Source: Bacillus spizizenii TU-B-10
Lineage (GTDB): Bacteria; Bacillota; Bacilli; Bacillales; Bacillaceae
NCBI RefSeq assembly: GCF_000227465.1
Contig: NC_016047.1
Location: 821,001-885,000 of the forward strand
DNA length: 64,000 nucleotides
Direction: 5' to 3'
Shown here: piece by piece, positions 1 to 11,411 of the stretch
Layout of the letters: each line of letters opens with the position of its first letter
Numbering within the stretch: the first letter of the stretch is position 1
Translations under genes and position numbers: made by a program
The notes under the pieces: generated by a model
Told to the model about the DNA's origin: nothing
The model's database searches: none
The model's input: the letters and a program-made list of their open reading frames with translations, nothing else

Positions 1-66
1 CTGGGAAGCTTAACCGACGCATACGAAGAGATTTTCAAAAGACTGGGAGGCATTCATCATGTATAA
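1..66 (+). CDS. purC: SAICAR synthetase, 3' end only (partial)
   Basis: Only the last 21 codons and the stop are in the window. The frame from base 1 reads [21 protein letters not shown] and stops at 64-66, which matches the C-terminus of PurC as I remember it. PurC joins aspartate to CAIR in purine synthesis. The stop lies 8 bases inside purS, so the two genes are translationally coupled. The call rests on this short tail and on position directly before purS. Confidence 0.85.
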   Translation: MGSLTDAYEEIFKRLGGIHHV

Positions 67-313
67 AGTAAAAGTTTATGTCAGCTTAAAAGAAAGTGTA
101 CTAGATCCACAAGGGAGCGCTGTCCAGCATGCCTTGCACAGTATGACTTATAACGAAGTTCAAGATGTGCGCATCGGAAAATACATGGAGCTTACCATTG
201 AAAAATCTGACCGTGATCTTGACGTCCTGGTAAGAGAAATGTGCGAAAAACTTCTTGCGAATACAGTGATTGAAGATTACAGATACGAGGTTGAGGAGGT
301 AGTCGCACAGTGA
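59..313 (+). CDS. purS: FGAM synthase subunit PurS
   Basis: 84 residues, the usual PurS length. PurS is the small subunit of the three-part FGAM synthase (PurS-PurL-PurQ) of Gram-positive bacteria. It docks the glutaminase PurQ onto PurL so that ammonia can pass to FGAR. The start [19 protein letters not shown] is typical of the family. The ATG overlaps the end of purC by 8 bases, and the TGA stop overlaps the GTG start of purQ, so expression is tightly coupled to both neighbours. Confidence 0.97.
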   Translation: MYKVKVYVSLKESVLDPQGSAVQHALHSMTYNEVQDVRIGKYMELTIEKSDRDLDVLVREMCEKLLANTVIEDYRYEVEEVVAQ

Positions 314-993
314 AATTTGCGGTGATTGTGTTACCCGGCTCCAACTGTGATATCGATATGTATCATGCTGTAAAGGATGAGCTCGGCCATGAAGTGGAAT
401 ACGTCTGGCATGAGGAAACAAGCCTTGACGGCTTCGACGGCGTGTTAATTCCGGGAGGATTTTCTTACGGCGATTACTTGAGATGCGGCGCTATCGCCCG
501 ATTTGCGAATATTATGCCAGCTGTCAAACAGGCGGCCGCTGAAGGAAAACCTGTTCTTGGCGTCTGCAACGGATTCCAGATTTTACAGGAGCTTGGCCTT
601 CTGCCAGGCGCAATGAGACGCAACAAAGATTTGAAGTTCATTTGCCGTCCGGTTGAATTAATTGTACAAAACGATGAAACATTATTCACATCTTCCTACG
701 AAAAGGGCCAATCGATTACAATCCCGGTTGCCCACGGTGAAGGAAATTTCTACTGTGATGACGAAACGCTTGCTTCATTGAAAGAAAACAATCAAATTGC
801 TTTCACATACGGCTCCAATATTAATGGAAGTGTCAGCGACATTGCCGGTGTCGTGAATGAGAAAGGCAACGTATTAGGCATGATGCCTCACCCTGAGCGC
901 GCGGTCGATGAACTGCTTGGAAGCGCCGACGGTCTTAAATTGTTTCAGTCTATCGTGAAAAATTGGAGGGAAACTCATGTCACTACTGCTTGA
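310..993 (+). CDS. purQ: FGAM synthase glutaminase subunit PurQ
   Basis: 227 residues. A class I (triad) glutamine amidotransferase that releases ammonia from glutamine for FGAM synthase. The nucleophile is Cys86 in GVCNGFQ. The partner His194 and Glu196 sit in MMPHPERA near the C-terminus. An oxyanion-type loop [13 protein letters not shown] lies at about 48-60. The start is a GTG at 310 that shares bases with the purS stop. The C-terminal 17 bases overlap purL. It acts in the cytoplasm with PurS and PurL. Confidence 0.97.
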   Translation: MKFAVIVLPGSNCDIDMYHAVKDELGHEVEYVWHEETSLDGFDGVLIPGGFSYGDYLRCGAIARFANIMPAVKQAAAEGKPVLGVCNGFQILQELGLLPGAMRRNKDLKFICRPVELIVQNDETLFTSSYEKGQSITIPVAHGEGNFYCDDETLASLKENNQIAFTYGSNINGSVSDIAGVVNEKGNVLGMMPHPERAVDELLGSADGLKLFQSIVKNWRETHVTTA

Positions 994-3205
994 ACCAAGT
1001 AAAGAACAAATAAAAGAAGAGAAAATGTATCAGCAAATGGGTGTCAGTGATGATGAGTTTGCATTGATTGAATCCATTCTTGGCAGATTGCCGAACTACA
1101 CAGAAATCGGAATTTTTTCTGTCATGTGGTCAGAGCATTGCAGCTACAAAAACTCAAAGCCGATTCTGCGTAAATTCCCGACAAGCGGAGAGCGTGTGCT
1201 GCAAGGTCCGGGGGAAGGCGCCGGAATCGTTGATATCGGTGACAACCAAGCGGTTGTGTTCAAAATTGAATCACATAACCACCCATCAGCTCTCGAACCT
1301 TACCAAGGCGCTGCGACTGGCGTAGGCGGCATTATCCGTGACGTTTTCTCAATGGGTGCCCGTCCAATCGCTGTATTGAACTCTCTTCGATTTGGTGAAC
1401 TGACTTCACCGCGCGTGAAGTACTTGTTTGAAGAAGTAGTAGCGGGTATCGCCGGATACGGCAACTGTATCGGCATCCCGACAGTCGGCGGAGAAGTGCA
1501 GTTTGACAGCAGCTATGAAGGTAATCCGCTCGTCAACGCAATGTGCGTCGGTTTAATCAACCATGAAGACATCAAAAAAGGCCAGGCGAAGGGTGTCGGC
1601 AACACAGTAATGTACGTAGGAGCGAAAACGGGGCGTGACGGGATCCACGGCGCTACGTTTGCATCTGAAGAAATGTCTGATTCGTCTGAAGAAAAGCGCT
1701 CTGCTGTTCAAGTCGGCGATCCGTTTATGGAGAAGCTTTTGCTTGAAGCATGTCTGGAAGTCATCCAATGTGATGCGTTAGTCGGCATTCAGGATATGGG
1801 AGCTGCCGGTTTAACAAGCTCAAGTGCGGAAATGGCAAGTAAAGCCGGTTCTGGTATTGAGATGAATCTTGACCTGATCCCTCAGCGTGAAACAGGCATG
1901 ACTGCGTATGAAATGATGCTTTCTGAATCACAGGAACGGATGCTTTTGGTCATCGAGCGCGGACGTGAGCAGGAAATTATCGATATTTTTGACAAGTACG
2001 AACTTGAAGCGGTTTCTGTCGGACGTGTAACAGATGATAAAATGCTTCGCCTCACACACAAAGGTAAGGTTGTATGTGAGCTGCCTGTTGATGCCTTGGC
2101 AGAAGAAGCTCCGGTTTACCACAAGCCTTCTCAAGAGCCTGCTTACTACCGCGAGTTTTTAGAGACAGACGTTCCGGCTCCCCAAATTGGTGATGCGAAT
2201 GAAACGCTGAAGGCCCTCCTCCAGCAGCCGACGATTGCAAGCAAAGAGTGGGTTTACGATCAGTATGACTACATGGTGCGGACGAATACCGTTGTCGCTC
2301 CTGGGTCTGATGCGGGTGTTCTCAGAATCCGCGGAACGAAAAAGGCGCTGGCGATGACGACAGACTGTAACGCGCGTTATCTCTATCTCGATCCTGAAGT
2401 CGGCGGGAAAATTGCTGTCGCTGAAGCGGCGCGCAACATCATTTGCTCAGGCGCAGAACCGCTTGCAGTCACAGATAACCTTAACTTTGGAAACCCGGAG
2501 AAACCGGAAATCTTCTGGCAGATCGAAAAAGCGGCTGACGGCATCAGCGAGGCGTGCCGTGTTCTCAGCACACCGGTTATCGGCGGAAACGTATCGCTTT
2601 ATAACGAATCAAACGGCACGGCGATCTACCCGACACCTGTTATCGGCATGGTCGGCTTAATTGAAGATACAAAACACATTACAACACAGCATTTCAAACA
2701 AGCGGGAGATCTCGTATACGTGATTGGCGAAACAAAACCTGAGTTTGCCGGAAGCGAGCTGCAAAAAATGACAGAAGGCAGTATTTACGGAAAAGCACCG
2801 CAAATCGATCTTGATGTAGAACTGTCACGCCAAAGAGCATTGCTTGATGCGATTAAAAAAGGCTTTGTTCAATCTGCGCATGATGTGTCTGAAGGCGGCT
2901 TAGGCGTAGCGATTGCAGAAAGTGTCATGACGACGGAAAATCTTGGCGCGAACGTGACTGTTGAAGGGGAAGCAGCATTATTATTCTCTGAATCTCAATC
3001 CCGCTTCGTCGTTTCAGTGAAAAAAGAACATCAAGCAGCATTTGAAGCAGCTGTGAAAGATGCAGTTCATATCGGTGAGGTAACAGCTGATGGTCTTCTG
3101 GCGATTCAAAACCAAGACGGACAACAATTGATTCATGCGCAAACGAAAGAGCTTGAGCGCGCATGGAAAGGAGCTATCCCATGCTTGCTGAAATCAAAGG
3201 CTTAA
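977..3205 (+). CDS. purL: FGAM synthase large subunit PurL (small-type)
   Basis: 742 residues, the short PurL form that needs separate PurS and PurQ, unlike the roughly 1300-residue enzyme of E. coli. It carries out ATP-dependent amidation of FGAR to [14 protein letters not shown] (51-60) and ESHNHPSA (98-105) are signature ATP and metal site motifs of the AIRS/PurM-like fold, and [11 protein letters not shown] lies further along. The ATG at 977 follows a good GGAGGG site. The gene overlaps purQ by 17 bases and runs 25 bases past the start of purF, whose ribosome-binding site therefore lies inside purL. Confidence 0.97.
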   Translation: MSLLLEPSKEQIKEEKMYQQMGVSDDEFALIESILGRLPNYTEIGIFSVMWSEHCSYKNSKPILRKFPTSGERVLQGPGEGAGIVDIGDNQAVVFKIESHNHPSALEPYQGAATGVGGIIRDVFSMGARPIAVLNSLRFGELTSPRVKYLFEEVVAGIAGYGNCIGIPTVGGEVQFDSSYEGNPLVNAMCVGLINHEDIKKGQAKGVGNTVMYVGAKTGRDGIHGATFASEEMSDSSEEKRSAVQVGDPFMEKLLLEACLEVIQCDALVGIQDMGAAGLTSSSAEMASKAGSGIEMNLDLIPQRETGMTAYEMMLSESQERMLLVIERGREQEIIDIFDKYELEAVSVGRVTDDKMLRLTHKGKVVCELPVDALAEEAPVYHKPSQEPAYYREFLETDVPAPQIGDANETLKALLQQPTIASKEWVYDQYDYMVRTNTVVAPGSDAGVLRIRGTKKALAMTTDCNARYLYLDPEVGGKIAVAEAARNIICSGAEPLAVTDNLNFGNPEKPEIFWQIEKAADGISEACRVLSTPVIGGNVSLYNESNGTAIYPTPVIGMVGLIEDTKHITTQHFKQAGDLVYVIGETKPEFAGSELQKMTEGSIYGKAPQIDLDVELSRQRALLDAIKKGFVQSAHDVSEGGLGVAIAESVMTTENLGANVTVEGEAALLFSESQSRFVVSVKKEHQAAFEAAVKDAVHIGEVTADGLLAIQNQDGQQLIHAQTKELERAWKGAIPCLLKSKA

Positions 3206-4611
3206 ATGAAGAGTGCGGCGTATTTGGGATTTGGGGACATGAAGAAGCCCCGCAAATCACGTATTACGGACTCCACAGCCTCCAGCACCGAGGACAGGAG
3301 GGTGCGGGCATTGTAGCGACTGACGGTGAAAAGCTGACGGCGCACAAAGGCCAAGGGCTGATCACTGAAGTGTTTCAAAATGGTGAGCTTAGCAAAGTAA
3401 AGGGAAAAGGCGCAATCGGGCACGTTCGGTATGCGACGGCTGGAGGCGGCGGATACGAAAATGTACAGCCGCTCCTCTTCCGTTCCCAAAACAATGGCAG
3501 CTTGGCGCTTGCTCATAACGGAAACCTTGTCAACGCCACTCAGCTGAAGCAGCAGCTCGAAAATCAAGGGAGCATTTTTCAAACCTCTTCGGACACAGAG
3601 GTTTTGGCTCACCTGATCAAAAGAAGCGGCCACTTCACGCTGAAGGATCAAATTAAAAACTCGCTTTCCATGCTGAAAGGTGCATACGCATTCCTGATCA
3701 TGACCGAAACAGAAATGATCGTCGCGCTTGACCCAAACGGGCTTAGACCGCTATCCATCGGCATGCTGGGCGACGCTTATGTGGTCGCATCAGAAACATG
3801 CGCATTTGATGTCGTCGGCGCAACGTATCTTCGTGAGGTAGAACCGGGAGAAATGCTAATCATCAATGATGAAGGCATGAAATCAGAGCGATTCTCTATG
3901 AATATCAACCGGTCCATTTGCAGCATGGAGTACATTTATTTCTCAAGACCTGACAGTAACATTGACGGCATTAACGTGCACAGTGCGCGTAAAAACCTTG
4001 GGAAAATGCTGGCTCAGGAATCCGCAGTTGAAGCTGACGTCGTAACAGGGGTTCCGGATTCCAGTATTTCTGCGGCGATCGGGTATGCAGAAGCAACAGG
4101 CATCCCGTACGAGCTGGGCTTAATCAAAAACCGCTATGTCGGCAGAACGTTTATTCAGCCGTCCCAGGCTCTGCGCGAGCAAGGCGTCAGAATGAAGCTA
4201 TCAGCGGTGCGCGGGGTTGTGGAAGGCAAACGCGTCGTTATGGTAGATGACTCTATCGTGCGAGGAACAACAAGCCGCCGGATTGTCACGATGCTCAGAG
4301 AAGCGGGTGCAACAGAGGTGCATGTGAAAATCAGTTCACCGCCGATCGCTCATCCGTGCTTTTACGGCATTGATACGTCCACCCATGAAGAACTGATCGC
4401 ATCTTCCCATTCTGTTGAAGAAATCCGTCAGGAAATCGGGGCGGACACCCTCTCATTTTTGAGTGTGGAAGGGCTGCTGAAAGGCATCGGCAGAAAATAC
4501 GATGACTCTAATTGCGGACAGTGTCTCGCTTGCTTTACAGGAAAATATCCGACTGAAATTTACCAGGATACAGTGCTTCCTCATGTAAAAGAAGCAGTAT
4601 TAACCAAATAA
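3181..4611 (+). CDS. purF: Amidophosphoribosyltransferase PurF
   Basis: 476 residues from the ATG at 3181. An upstream in-frame ATG at 3163 was rejected because GGAAAGGAG sits correctly before 3181, and this start gives the known 11-residue propeptide [11 protein letters not shown] ahead of the catalytic Cys12. PurF makes phosphoribosylamine from PRPP and glutamine, the first committed step of the pathway. An Ntn-type glutaminase domain comes first, then a phosphoribosyltransferase domain with the PRPP loop [14 protein letters not shown]. Cysteines in SICSMEY, HPCFYG and NCGQCLACF fit the 4Fe-4S cluster of the Bacillus enzyme, which makes it oxygen-sensitive. The start overlaps purL. Confidence 0.97.
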   Translation: MLAEIKGLNEECGVFGIWGHEEAPQITYYGLHSLQHRGQEGAGIVATDGEKLTAHKGQGLITEVFQNGELSKVKGKGAIGHVRYATAGGGGYENVQPLLFRSQNNGSLALAHNGNLVNATQLKQQLENQGSIFQTSSDTEVLAHLIKRSGHFTLKDQIKNSLSMLKGAYAFLIMTETEMIVALDPNGLRPLSIGMLGDAYVVASETCAFDVVGATYLREVEPGEMLIINDEGMKSERFSMNINRSICSMEYIYFSRPDSNIDGINVHSARKNLGKMLAQESAVEADVVTGVPDSSISAAIGYAEATGIPYELGLIKNRYVGRTFIQPSQALREQGVRMKLSAVRGVVEGKRVVMVDDSIVRGTTSRRIVTMLREAGATEVHVKISSPPIAHPCFYGIDTSTHEELIASSHSVEEIRQEIGADTLSFLSVEGLLKGIGRKYDDSNCGQCLACFTGKYPTEIYQDTVLPHVKEAVLTK

Positions 4612-4627
4612 AACTTGAAAATGACAT

Positions 4628-4653
4628 AAAGGCAGCGCAGTTCGGCTGCCTTT
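4628..4653 (+). other. Hairpin between purF and purM
   Basis: AAAGGCAGC (4628-4636) pairs with GCTGCCTTT (4645-4653) around an 8-base loop. Only a broken pyrimidine tract follows, so it looks weak as a terminator. In this 100-base gap, the widest in the operon part seen, it could stabilise the upstream mRNA or cause partial attenuation. Function is inferred. Confidence 0.5.
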
Positions 4654-4711
4654 CTCTTTCTGCCCTCGTTCGGGGAGATATTTTGAAAAGCGCCTTAAAG
4701 GAGTGAATAGG

Positions 4712-5752
4712 ATGTCTGAAGCATATAAAAACGCAGGAGTTGACATCGAAGCCGGATATGAAGCTGTAAAACGAATGAAAAAACATGTGGAGCGCACAAA
4801 ACGGCTTGGCGTTATGGGCAGCCTCGGCGGTTTTGGCGGCATGTTTGACCTGTCTGAGCTTTCTTATCAAAAACCTGTTTTAATTTCGGGAACGGACGGT
4901 GTCGGCACCAAATTAAAGCTCGCTTTTTCCATGGATAAGCATGACACGATTGGGGTTGACGCTGTTGCGATGTGTGTCAATGATGTGCTGGCACAAGGCG
5001 CAGAGCCGTTGTTTTTCCTCGATTATTTAGCGGTCGGCAAAGCGGACCCTATGAAAATTGAGCAGATCGTACAAGGTGTAGCGAACGGCTGTGAGCAATC
5101 AGGTTCAGCCTTAGTCGGCGGCGAAACGGCTGAAATGCCGGGACTCTATACAGCCGATGAATACGATATTGCCGGTTTCTCAGTCGGAGTGGTAGAAAAG
5201 GACGAAATCGTGACTGGAGAAAACATCAAAGAGGGCCATCTTTTGATCGGCCTTAGCTCCAGCGGCCTTCACAGCAACGGATTTTCCCTTGTGAGAAAAG
5301 TGCTTCTGGATGATGCGGAGCTGGATCTTGATACAACATACGAACCGTTTGACCGCCCGCTTGGCGAGGAACTGCTTGAACCGACAAGAATTTATGTGAA
5401 GCCTGTGCTTGCCGCGGTGAAAAGCGGAAAAGTCGACGGCATGGCACACGTGACAGGCGGAGGATTCATCGAAAATATCCCTCGTATGCTTCCGGAAGGC
5501 TTAAGTGCGGAAATCGATCACGGCTCATGGCCGATTCCGCCGATTTTCTCTTTCCTGCAAGAGTACGGCAAGCTGAAGGAAGAAGACATGTTCAACGTCT
5601 TTAATATGGGCATCGGCTTTGTTTTGGCAGTCAAAGAAGAGCATCTGACAGATGTGATCGGAACGCTTGAAAGCCAAGGCGAAAAAGCCTATTTGATCGG
5701 GCGTGTGAAACAAGGCGAAGGCGTCACATTCGGCGGTGCGGCACTTTCATGA
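4712..5752 (+). CDS. purM: Phosphoribosylformylglycinamidine cyclo-ligase PurM
   Basis: 346 residues from the ATG at 4712, which follows AAAGGAGTG. The in-frame ATG at 4703 overlaps that site and was rejected. PurM (AIR synthetase) closes the imidazole ring of AIR using ATP. The glycine-rich [10 protein letters not shown] and the ATP/metal motif [14 protein letters not shown] are typical, as is [12 protein letters not shown]. It shares the AIRS fold with PurL. The last bases form an ATGA overlap with purN. Confidence 0.97.
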   Translation: MSEAYKNAGVDIEAGYEAVKRMKKHVERTKRLGVMGSLGGFGGMFDLSELSYQKPVLISGTDGVGTKLKLAFSMDKHDTIGVDAVAMCVNDVLAQGAEPLFFLDYLAVGKADPMKIEQIVQGVANGCEQSGSALVGGETAEMPGLYTADEYDIAGFSVGVVEKDEIVTGENIKEGHLLIGLSSSGLHSNGFSLVRKVLLDDAELDLDTTYEPFDRPLGEELLEPTRIYVKPVLAAVKSGKVDGMAHVTGGGFIENIPRMLPEGLSAEIDHGSWPIPPIFSFLQEYGKLKEEDMFNVFNMGIGFVLAVKEEHLTDVIGTLESQGEKAYLIGRVKQGEGVTFGGAALS

Positions 5753-6336
5753 AAAAGTTTGCGGTATTTGCATCAGGAAACGGTTCAAACTTCGAAGCCA
5801 TCGTCACGCGTTTGAAAGAGGAGAACTGGGATGCGTCCGTATCGCTCCTCGTTTGCGACAAACCGCAGGCGACAGTCATCGAACGGGCGGAAACATTTGA
5901 AATTCCATCCTTTGCATTTGAGCCCAAGTCTTATGAAAACAAGGCCGCATTTGAACGGGCCATTATCGAACAGCTTCATCTTCACAACGTTGAATTGATT
6001 GTTCTTGCCGGTTATATGAGGCTGATAGGTGATACGCTGCTTCAGGCATACGGAGGAAAAATCATTAACATTCACCCGTCACTTCTTCCGGCGTTCCCTG
6101 GGATCGACGCAGTCGGACAGGCGTACCGCGCGGGTGTGAAGGTGGCCGGAATCACCGTGCATTATGTCGATGAAGGAATGGATACAGGCCCGATCATCGC
6201 TCAAAAGGCAATCGAAATTGACGAACATGAGACATTGGAAACAATTGAACAGCGGATTCACAAGCTTGAGCATAAATGGTATCCGAGTGTAATTAAACAG
6301 CTATTAGGATTAAATAACAGAGGTGAAAAGGCATGA
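5749..6336 (+). CDS. purN: GAR formyltransferase PurN
   Basis: 195 residues. Transfers a formyl group from 10-formyltetrahydrofolate to glycinamide ribonucleotide. The catalytic set is visible: Asn107 and His109 in [13 protein letters not shown], and Asp145 in the DEGMDTGPI loop. [11 protein letters not shown] at the N-terminus binds the phosphate of the substrate. The start overlaps the purM stop, and its own stop overlaps the purH start, both as ATGA. Confidence 0.97.
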   Translation: MKKFAVFASGNGSNFEAIVTRLKEENWDASVSLLVCDKPQATVIERAETFEIPSFAFEPKSYENKAAFERAIIEQLHLHNVELIVLAGYMRLIGDTLLQAYGGKIINIHPSLLPAFPGIDAVGQAYRAGVKVAGITVHYVDEGMDTGPIIAQKAIEIDEHETLETIEQRIHKLEHKWYPSVIKQLLGLNNRGEKA

Positions 6337-7871
6337 CCATTAAACGTGCATTAATCAGTGTTTCAGATAAAACAAATCTCGTTCCTTTCGTAAAAGAATT
6401 AACAGAGCTTGGCGTTGAAGTGATTTCAACAGGCGGAACGAAAAAGCTTCTTCAAGAAAACGGTGTGAATGTCATCGGAATTTCTGAAGTGACAGGCTTT
6501 CCTGAAATTATGGACGGACGGCTCAAAACACTTCATCCGAATATTCACGGCGGTCTTCTAGCAGTTCGCGGCAATGAAGAGCATATGGCGCAGATCAATG
6601 AACACGGGATTCAGCCGATTGACCTCGTTGTCGTCAACCTCTATCCATTTAAAGAAACGATTTCTAAAGAAGATGTCACATATGAAGAAGCGATCGAAAA
6701 TATCGACATCGGCGGACCGGGCATGCTGCGTGCGGCATCAAAAAACCATCAGGACGTGACGGTTATCGTTGATCCAGCGGATTACAACCCAGTGCTGAAT
6801 CAAATCAAAGAAGAAGGCGGCGTATCCCTTCAGAAAAAACGCGAGCTGGCGGCAAAAGTATTCCGTCATACTGCGGCATATGATGCACTGATCGCTGACT
6901 ATCTGACAAACGTTGTCGGTGAAAAAGAACCAGAACAATTCACTGTAACATTTGAGAAAAAACAATCGCTTCGCTACGGAGAAAACCCGCATCAGGAAGC
7001 AACATTCTATCAAACAGCACTTCCTGTTAAAGGCTCCATTGCGCAAGCGGAACAGCTCCACGGCAAAGAGCTTTCTTATAACAACATTAAAGATGCGGAT
7101 GCGGCAGTTCAAATCGTCCGTGAATTCACTGAGCCTGCTGCGGTTGCCGTGAAGCATATGAATCCGTGCGGCGTTGGAACAGGGGAAACAATCTCAGAAG
7201 CGTTTGACAGAGCGTTTGAAGCGGATAAAACATCTATCTTCGGCGGCATTATCGCGCTGAACCGTGAAGTGGACAAGGCAACTGCCGAAGCGCTCCACAA
7301 CATTTTCTTAGAAATCATCATTGCGCCTTCATTCAGCCAAGAAGCGCTTGATATCCTGACTGCGAAGAAAAATCTTCGTCTGCTGACACTTGATGTGACA
7401 GCTGCCGTTCAAAAAGAAAAACAGTTGACATCCGTTCAAGGCGGTCTGCTGATTCAAGATTTAGATATGCATGGCTTCGATGATGCTGAGATCAGCATTC
7501 CGACAAAAAGAGAACCGAACGAGCAAGAGTGGGAAGACTTGAAGCTTGCTTGGAAAGTCGTAAAGCATGTGAAATCAAATGCGATCGTTCTTGTGAAAGA
7601 CAACATGACAGTCGGCGTAGGAGCAGGCCAAATGAACCGCGTCGGATCAGCGAAAATCGCCATTGAGCAAGCAGGTGAAAAAGCGAAAGGCAGCGCACTT
7701 GGATCTGATGCATTTTTCCCAATGCCGGATACTGTTGAAGAAGCGGCAAAAGCAGGCGTTACGGCTATCATTCAGCCGGGGGGATCTGTACGTGATGAGG
7801 ATTCCATCAAAAAAGCGGATGAGTACGGCATTGCCATGGTATTCACCGGCATCAGACACTTCAAACATTAA
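6333..7871 (+). CDS. purH: Bifunctional AICAR transformylase/IMP cyclohydrolase PurH
   Basis: 512 residues. Catalyses the last two steps to IMP. The N-terminal part, to about residue 195, is the MGS-like IMP cyclohydrolase domain ([16 protein letters not shown], then STGGTKKLL). The rest is the AICAR formyltransferase, with the essential Lys-His pair in [11 protein letters not shown] at about residues 274-275. Start and purN stop overlap by four bases. It is followed by 15 bases and then purD. Confidence 0.97.
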   Translation: MTIKRALISVSDKTNLVPFVKELTELGVEVISTGGTKKLLQENGVNVIGISEVTGFPEIMDGRLKTLHPNIHGGLLAVRGNEEHMAQINEHGIQPIDLVVVNLYPFKETISKEDVTYEEAIENIDIGGPGMLRAASKNHQDVTVIVDPADYNPVLNQIKEEGGVSLQKKRELAAKVFRHTAAYDALIADYLTNVVGEKEPEQFTVTFEKKQSLRYGENPHQEATFYQTALPVKGSIAQAEQLHGKELSYNNIKDADAAVQIVREFTEPAAVAVKHMNPCGVGTGETISEAFDRAFEADKTSIFGGIIALNREVDKATAEALHNIFLEIIIAPSFSQEALDILTAKKNLRLLTLDVTAAVQKEKQLTSVQGGLLIQDLDMHGFDDAEISIPTKREPNEQEWEDLKLAWKVVKHVKSNAIVLVKDNMTVGVGAGQMNRVGSAKIAIEQAGEKAKGSALGSDAFFPMPDTVEEAAKAGVTAIIQPGGSVRDEDSIKKADEYGIAMVFTGIRHFKH

Positions 7872-9155
<1,284 letters not shown>

Positions 9156-9162
9156 AATGATG

Positions 9163-9194
9163 AAAACCCGCAGATTGAGCTGCGGGTTTTTTAT
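9163..9194. terminator. Terminator of the pur operon, shared with yezC
   Basis: AAAACCCGCAG (9163-9173) and CTGCGGGTTTT (9180-9190) form an 11-bp stem with a 6-base loop, followed by a T-rich tract. The complement also ends in a T-rich run, so the structure can serve convergent yezC as well. Confidence 0.9.
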
Positions 9195-9616
9195 TATACA
9201 AAAGCGGGGTGGTGAGCGGAAGAAGAAAGTACAACCAGCGTGGTCGGTTTTCCGTGCGCCATCGAGGCATCAATAAAATCTTCAAGCGTATGTACCGATT
9301 CTGTCACCACTTTTGTTACATAGCTGTACATCCCTGTAATGCGGTGATTTTCTGCCACATCAGGATGCGCTTTTGCAAAGGCGGCGTAGTGCTTGCAGCT
9401 TTTCGGCTCCATTAGGATAAAAGCCGTAACATGCTTGTTTAGTTTTTCGTAACAGATATTCGCGCTATAGCCGGTAATCACTCCTTTGTCTTCCAGCTTC
9501 CTGACACGTTCCGCCGCGCTTGGCGAGCTGAGGCCGACGAGCTTTCCCAGCTCAACCATCGTTAATCTGCCATTTCGCTGCAAATGCGAGAGAATGTGAA
9601 GATCTGTATCGTCCAT
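9194..9616 (-). CDS. yezC: Lrp/AsnC-family transcriptional regulator
   Basis: 140 residues. An N-terminal winged helix-turn-helix (MDDTDLHILSHLQRNGRLTM, then the recognition part LSSPSAAERVRKLEDKGVI) is followed by an Lrp-type RAM ligand domain containing GMYSYVTKVV. The ATG at 9614-9616 follows AAAGGAGCC on the minus strand. It is divergent from the amino-acid permease gene yecA with a 143-base gap, the usual layout for an Lrp paralogue controlling a neighbouring transporter. Ligand and targets are not known from sequence. Confidence 0.9.
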   Translation of the reverse strand: MDDTDLHILSHLQRNGRLTMVELGKLVGLSSPSAAERVRKLEDKGVITGYSANICYEKLNKHVTAFILMEPKSCKHYAAFAKAHPDVAENHRITGMYSYVTKVVTESVHTLEDFIDASMAHGKPTTLVVLSSSAHHPAFV

Positions 9617-9759
9617 TTGTCTGGCTCCTTTACATGTTTAAGCGAATTCGTGAAAATTCCTTTTATCATAAGGTAATGCTGTTGATTTAACTTAATTGTA
9701 GCATATGGATGCCGTCTTATTTTTCTTATAATAAAGCCATCAACGGGAGAGGAGGAATC

Positions 9760-11034
9760 ATGTTGCCAGAATTGCAGCGTTCGATCACTTGGATACAAGG
9801 GACGGCACTAACGATTGGGGCCGTTTTAGGCTGCGGGATATTAATCCTGCCGTCTGTCACTGCTGACGCAGCCGGTCCAGCTTCTTTATTTGTTTGGGTG
9901 TTCATGTCTTTCTTATCTTTTCTTCTTGTCGGCACACTGGCCCGGCTTGTGAAAATAGCACCCAGCGCGGGAGGAATTACGGCTTACGTGCAGCTGGCTT
10001 TTCAGAAAAAAGTCGGAGCGGTTTTGGGCTGGATCATGTTAGGGTCCGTTCCAATCGGCGTTCCCGTCATCGCTTTGACTGGCGCGCATTACGTCAGTTA
10101 CGTTACAGAGGCTTCGGATTGGCAGATTACTTTGATTGCATGCTGTATGCTGGCTGTCTCTATTTTGCTTCATATGAGAGGCATTCAACTATCTGCGAAC
10201 ATCAGTACACTCGTCATTTGTGTCATCGTGTTTCTGCTTGTCACTTCTGTTGCCGTGTCACTGCCTCACGTTAAAGCAGCAGAATTCGAACCGTTTCTTC
10301 CGCATGGCTGGTCTGCCGCGGGATCTGTTTCAGTTATGATTTTTTTCTCTTTTGTAGGCTGGGAAATGATTACCCCATTGGCTGAGGAATTTCATCATCC
10401 TGAAAAAGATGTTCCAATCAGCTTGTTCTTGGGAGCGGCTTGTGTGGCAGGGCTGTATATCATGCTGTCATTTGTGACGGTGGGGACTCATTCATATGGA
10501 GAGAATGGAGAAATCGCATCGCTGGCCATGCTCATCTCAAAAGGAGCCGGGGAAAGCGGAGTATATGTAACGGTATGCTTAGCACTGTTTATCACATTCT
10601 CCACCATTCATGCCAATATTGCGGGTTTTTCCAGAATGGTGTACGCCTTGGCGAGAGAGGGGCACATTCCTGTATATTTCGGGAAACTCAGTGAGGCAAA
10701 ACATACGCCTATCCGTGTATTAACAGCGCTTGCCGCAGTGTTTGGCTTAGTGCTTGGGGCATATGGCTTGTTTCAAATCGATTTGACAACTCTGTTAAAA
10801 GGGCCGAGTGCGGCATTCATCGCATCTTACATATGTACAATGGCGGCAGCCATGAAGCTGCTGAGCTGGCGAGATTCAGGCTGGTGGATGGCATTCGGGG
10901 CGTTTGCGGCGTGCGCAGTGATTTACTCTTTCAGCGGCTGGGCACTCCTTTATCCGGCAGCACTGGCAGCTGCAGGCTACCTCTATATGAAGACAAAGGA
11001 ATGCCGTGAGAAAAAGCTTGATCACGTTTCGTGA
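9760..11034 (+). CDS. yecA: APC-superfamily amino-acid permease
   Basis: 424 residues from the ATG at 9760, chosen because GGGAGAGGAGG lies directly upstream. The in-frame ATG at 9709 has no such site and would add a charged tail. Many hydrophobic segments fill the protein. The family motif GAVLGCGILILPS near the N-terminus is the substrate-binding TM1 region of amino acid-polyamine-organocation carriers. Closest in style to YjeH/YecA-type exporters or importers; the substrate cannot be read from sequence. The stop codon falls inside the terminator. Confidence 0.88.
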   Translation: MLPELQRSITWIQGTALTIGAVLGCGILILPSVTADAAGPASLFVWVFMSFLSFLLVGTLARLVKIAPSAGGITAYVQLAFQKKVGAVLGWIMLGSVPIGVPVIALTGAHYVSYVTEASDWQITLIACCMLAVSILLHMRGIQLSANISTLVICVIVFLLVTSVAVSLPHVKAAEFEPFLPHGWSAAGSVSVMIFFSFVGWEMITPLAEEFHHPEKDVPISLFLGAACVAGLYIMLSFVTVGTHSYGENGEIASLAMLISKGAGESGVYVTVCLALFITFSTIHANIAGFSRMVYALAREGHIPVYFGKLSEAKHTPIRVLTALAAVFGLVLGAYGLFQIDLTTLLKGPSAAFIASYICTMAAAMKLLSWRDSGWWMAFGAFAACAVIYSFSGWALLYPAALAAAGYLYMKTKECREKKLDHVS

Positions 11035-11048
11035 GCAAGCTTTTTTGT
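11011..11048. terminator. Bidirectional terminator overlapping the yecA stop codon
   Basis: AAAAAGCTTG near 11011 pairs with CAAGCTTTTTT near 11037, with an inner TCACG/CGTGA extension. The loop region contains the yecA stop. T-runs on both strands allow use by yecA and by the convergent small gene at 11049-11282. Confidence 0.85.
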
Positions 11049-11282
11049 TTATCTGTTTTGATGCTCCTGTTCGTTATTGCCGGAAGCGCTGTTTTGAACC
11101 ATGTAGGTCACAGGGCAGAAGCGCAAAATTCCCGAACCTGCTTTCAAGGCCCCCATAAAGATGTAAAAGAGGTGCATTCTGCACCAAGGCTTTTTTGTAA
11201 ACTTTGCGCTGGCGGCTGACATAATCGTCAGTCCGCAGGCGATTCTGAAGACGGCATTAACGAGACTGATGTTTGGTTTCAT
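11049..11282 (-). CDS. Small DUF2892 membrane protein
   Basis: 77 residues. MKPNISLVNAVFRIACGLTI matches the DUF2892 (YgaP C-terminal-like) pattern of an N-terminal KPNIxLxNAxxRIxxG followed by two short hydrophobic segments. ILRFCPVT near residue 53 is also typical of the Bacillus members. The ATG at 11280-11282 has a good AAAGGAGCGG site on the minus strand. The gene is convergent with yecA and divergent from yerA. Role unknown; the family is usually found as a tiny inner-membrane protein, sometimes fused to rhodanese domains. Confidence 0.8.
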   Translation of the reverse strand: MKPNISLVNAVFRIACGLTIMSAASAKFTKKPWCRMHLFYIFMGALKAGSGILRFCPVTYMVQNSASGNNEQEHQNR

Positions 11283-11411
11283 GGAAATCCGCTCCTTTTC
11301 ACTTAAAAAAATTTTTTAATTGAACCTTCAAAAATTTGTAACGTTTTAACCGTGCGTGATGAGGAAGGATGTGATAACATGAGTCTAATACATGTAAAGG
11401 AGAGTATGTGA

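Noticed and set aside
3202..3651. 149-residue open frame antisense to purF
   Set aside because: It lies wholly inside purF on the other strand, has no ribosome-binding site, and its composition reflects the codons of purF.
11172..11198. GGTGCA/TGCACC hairpin with a T-run
   Set aside because: It lies within the DUF2892 coding sequence on the opposite strand and follows no gene on the plus strand after the yecA terminator.
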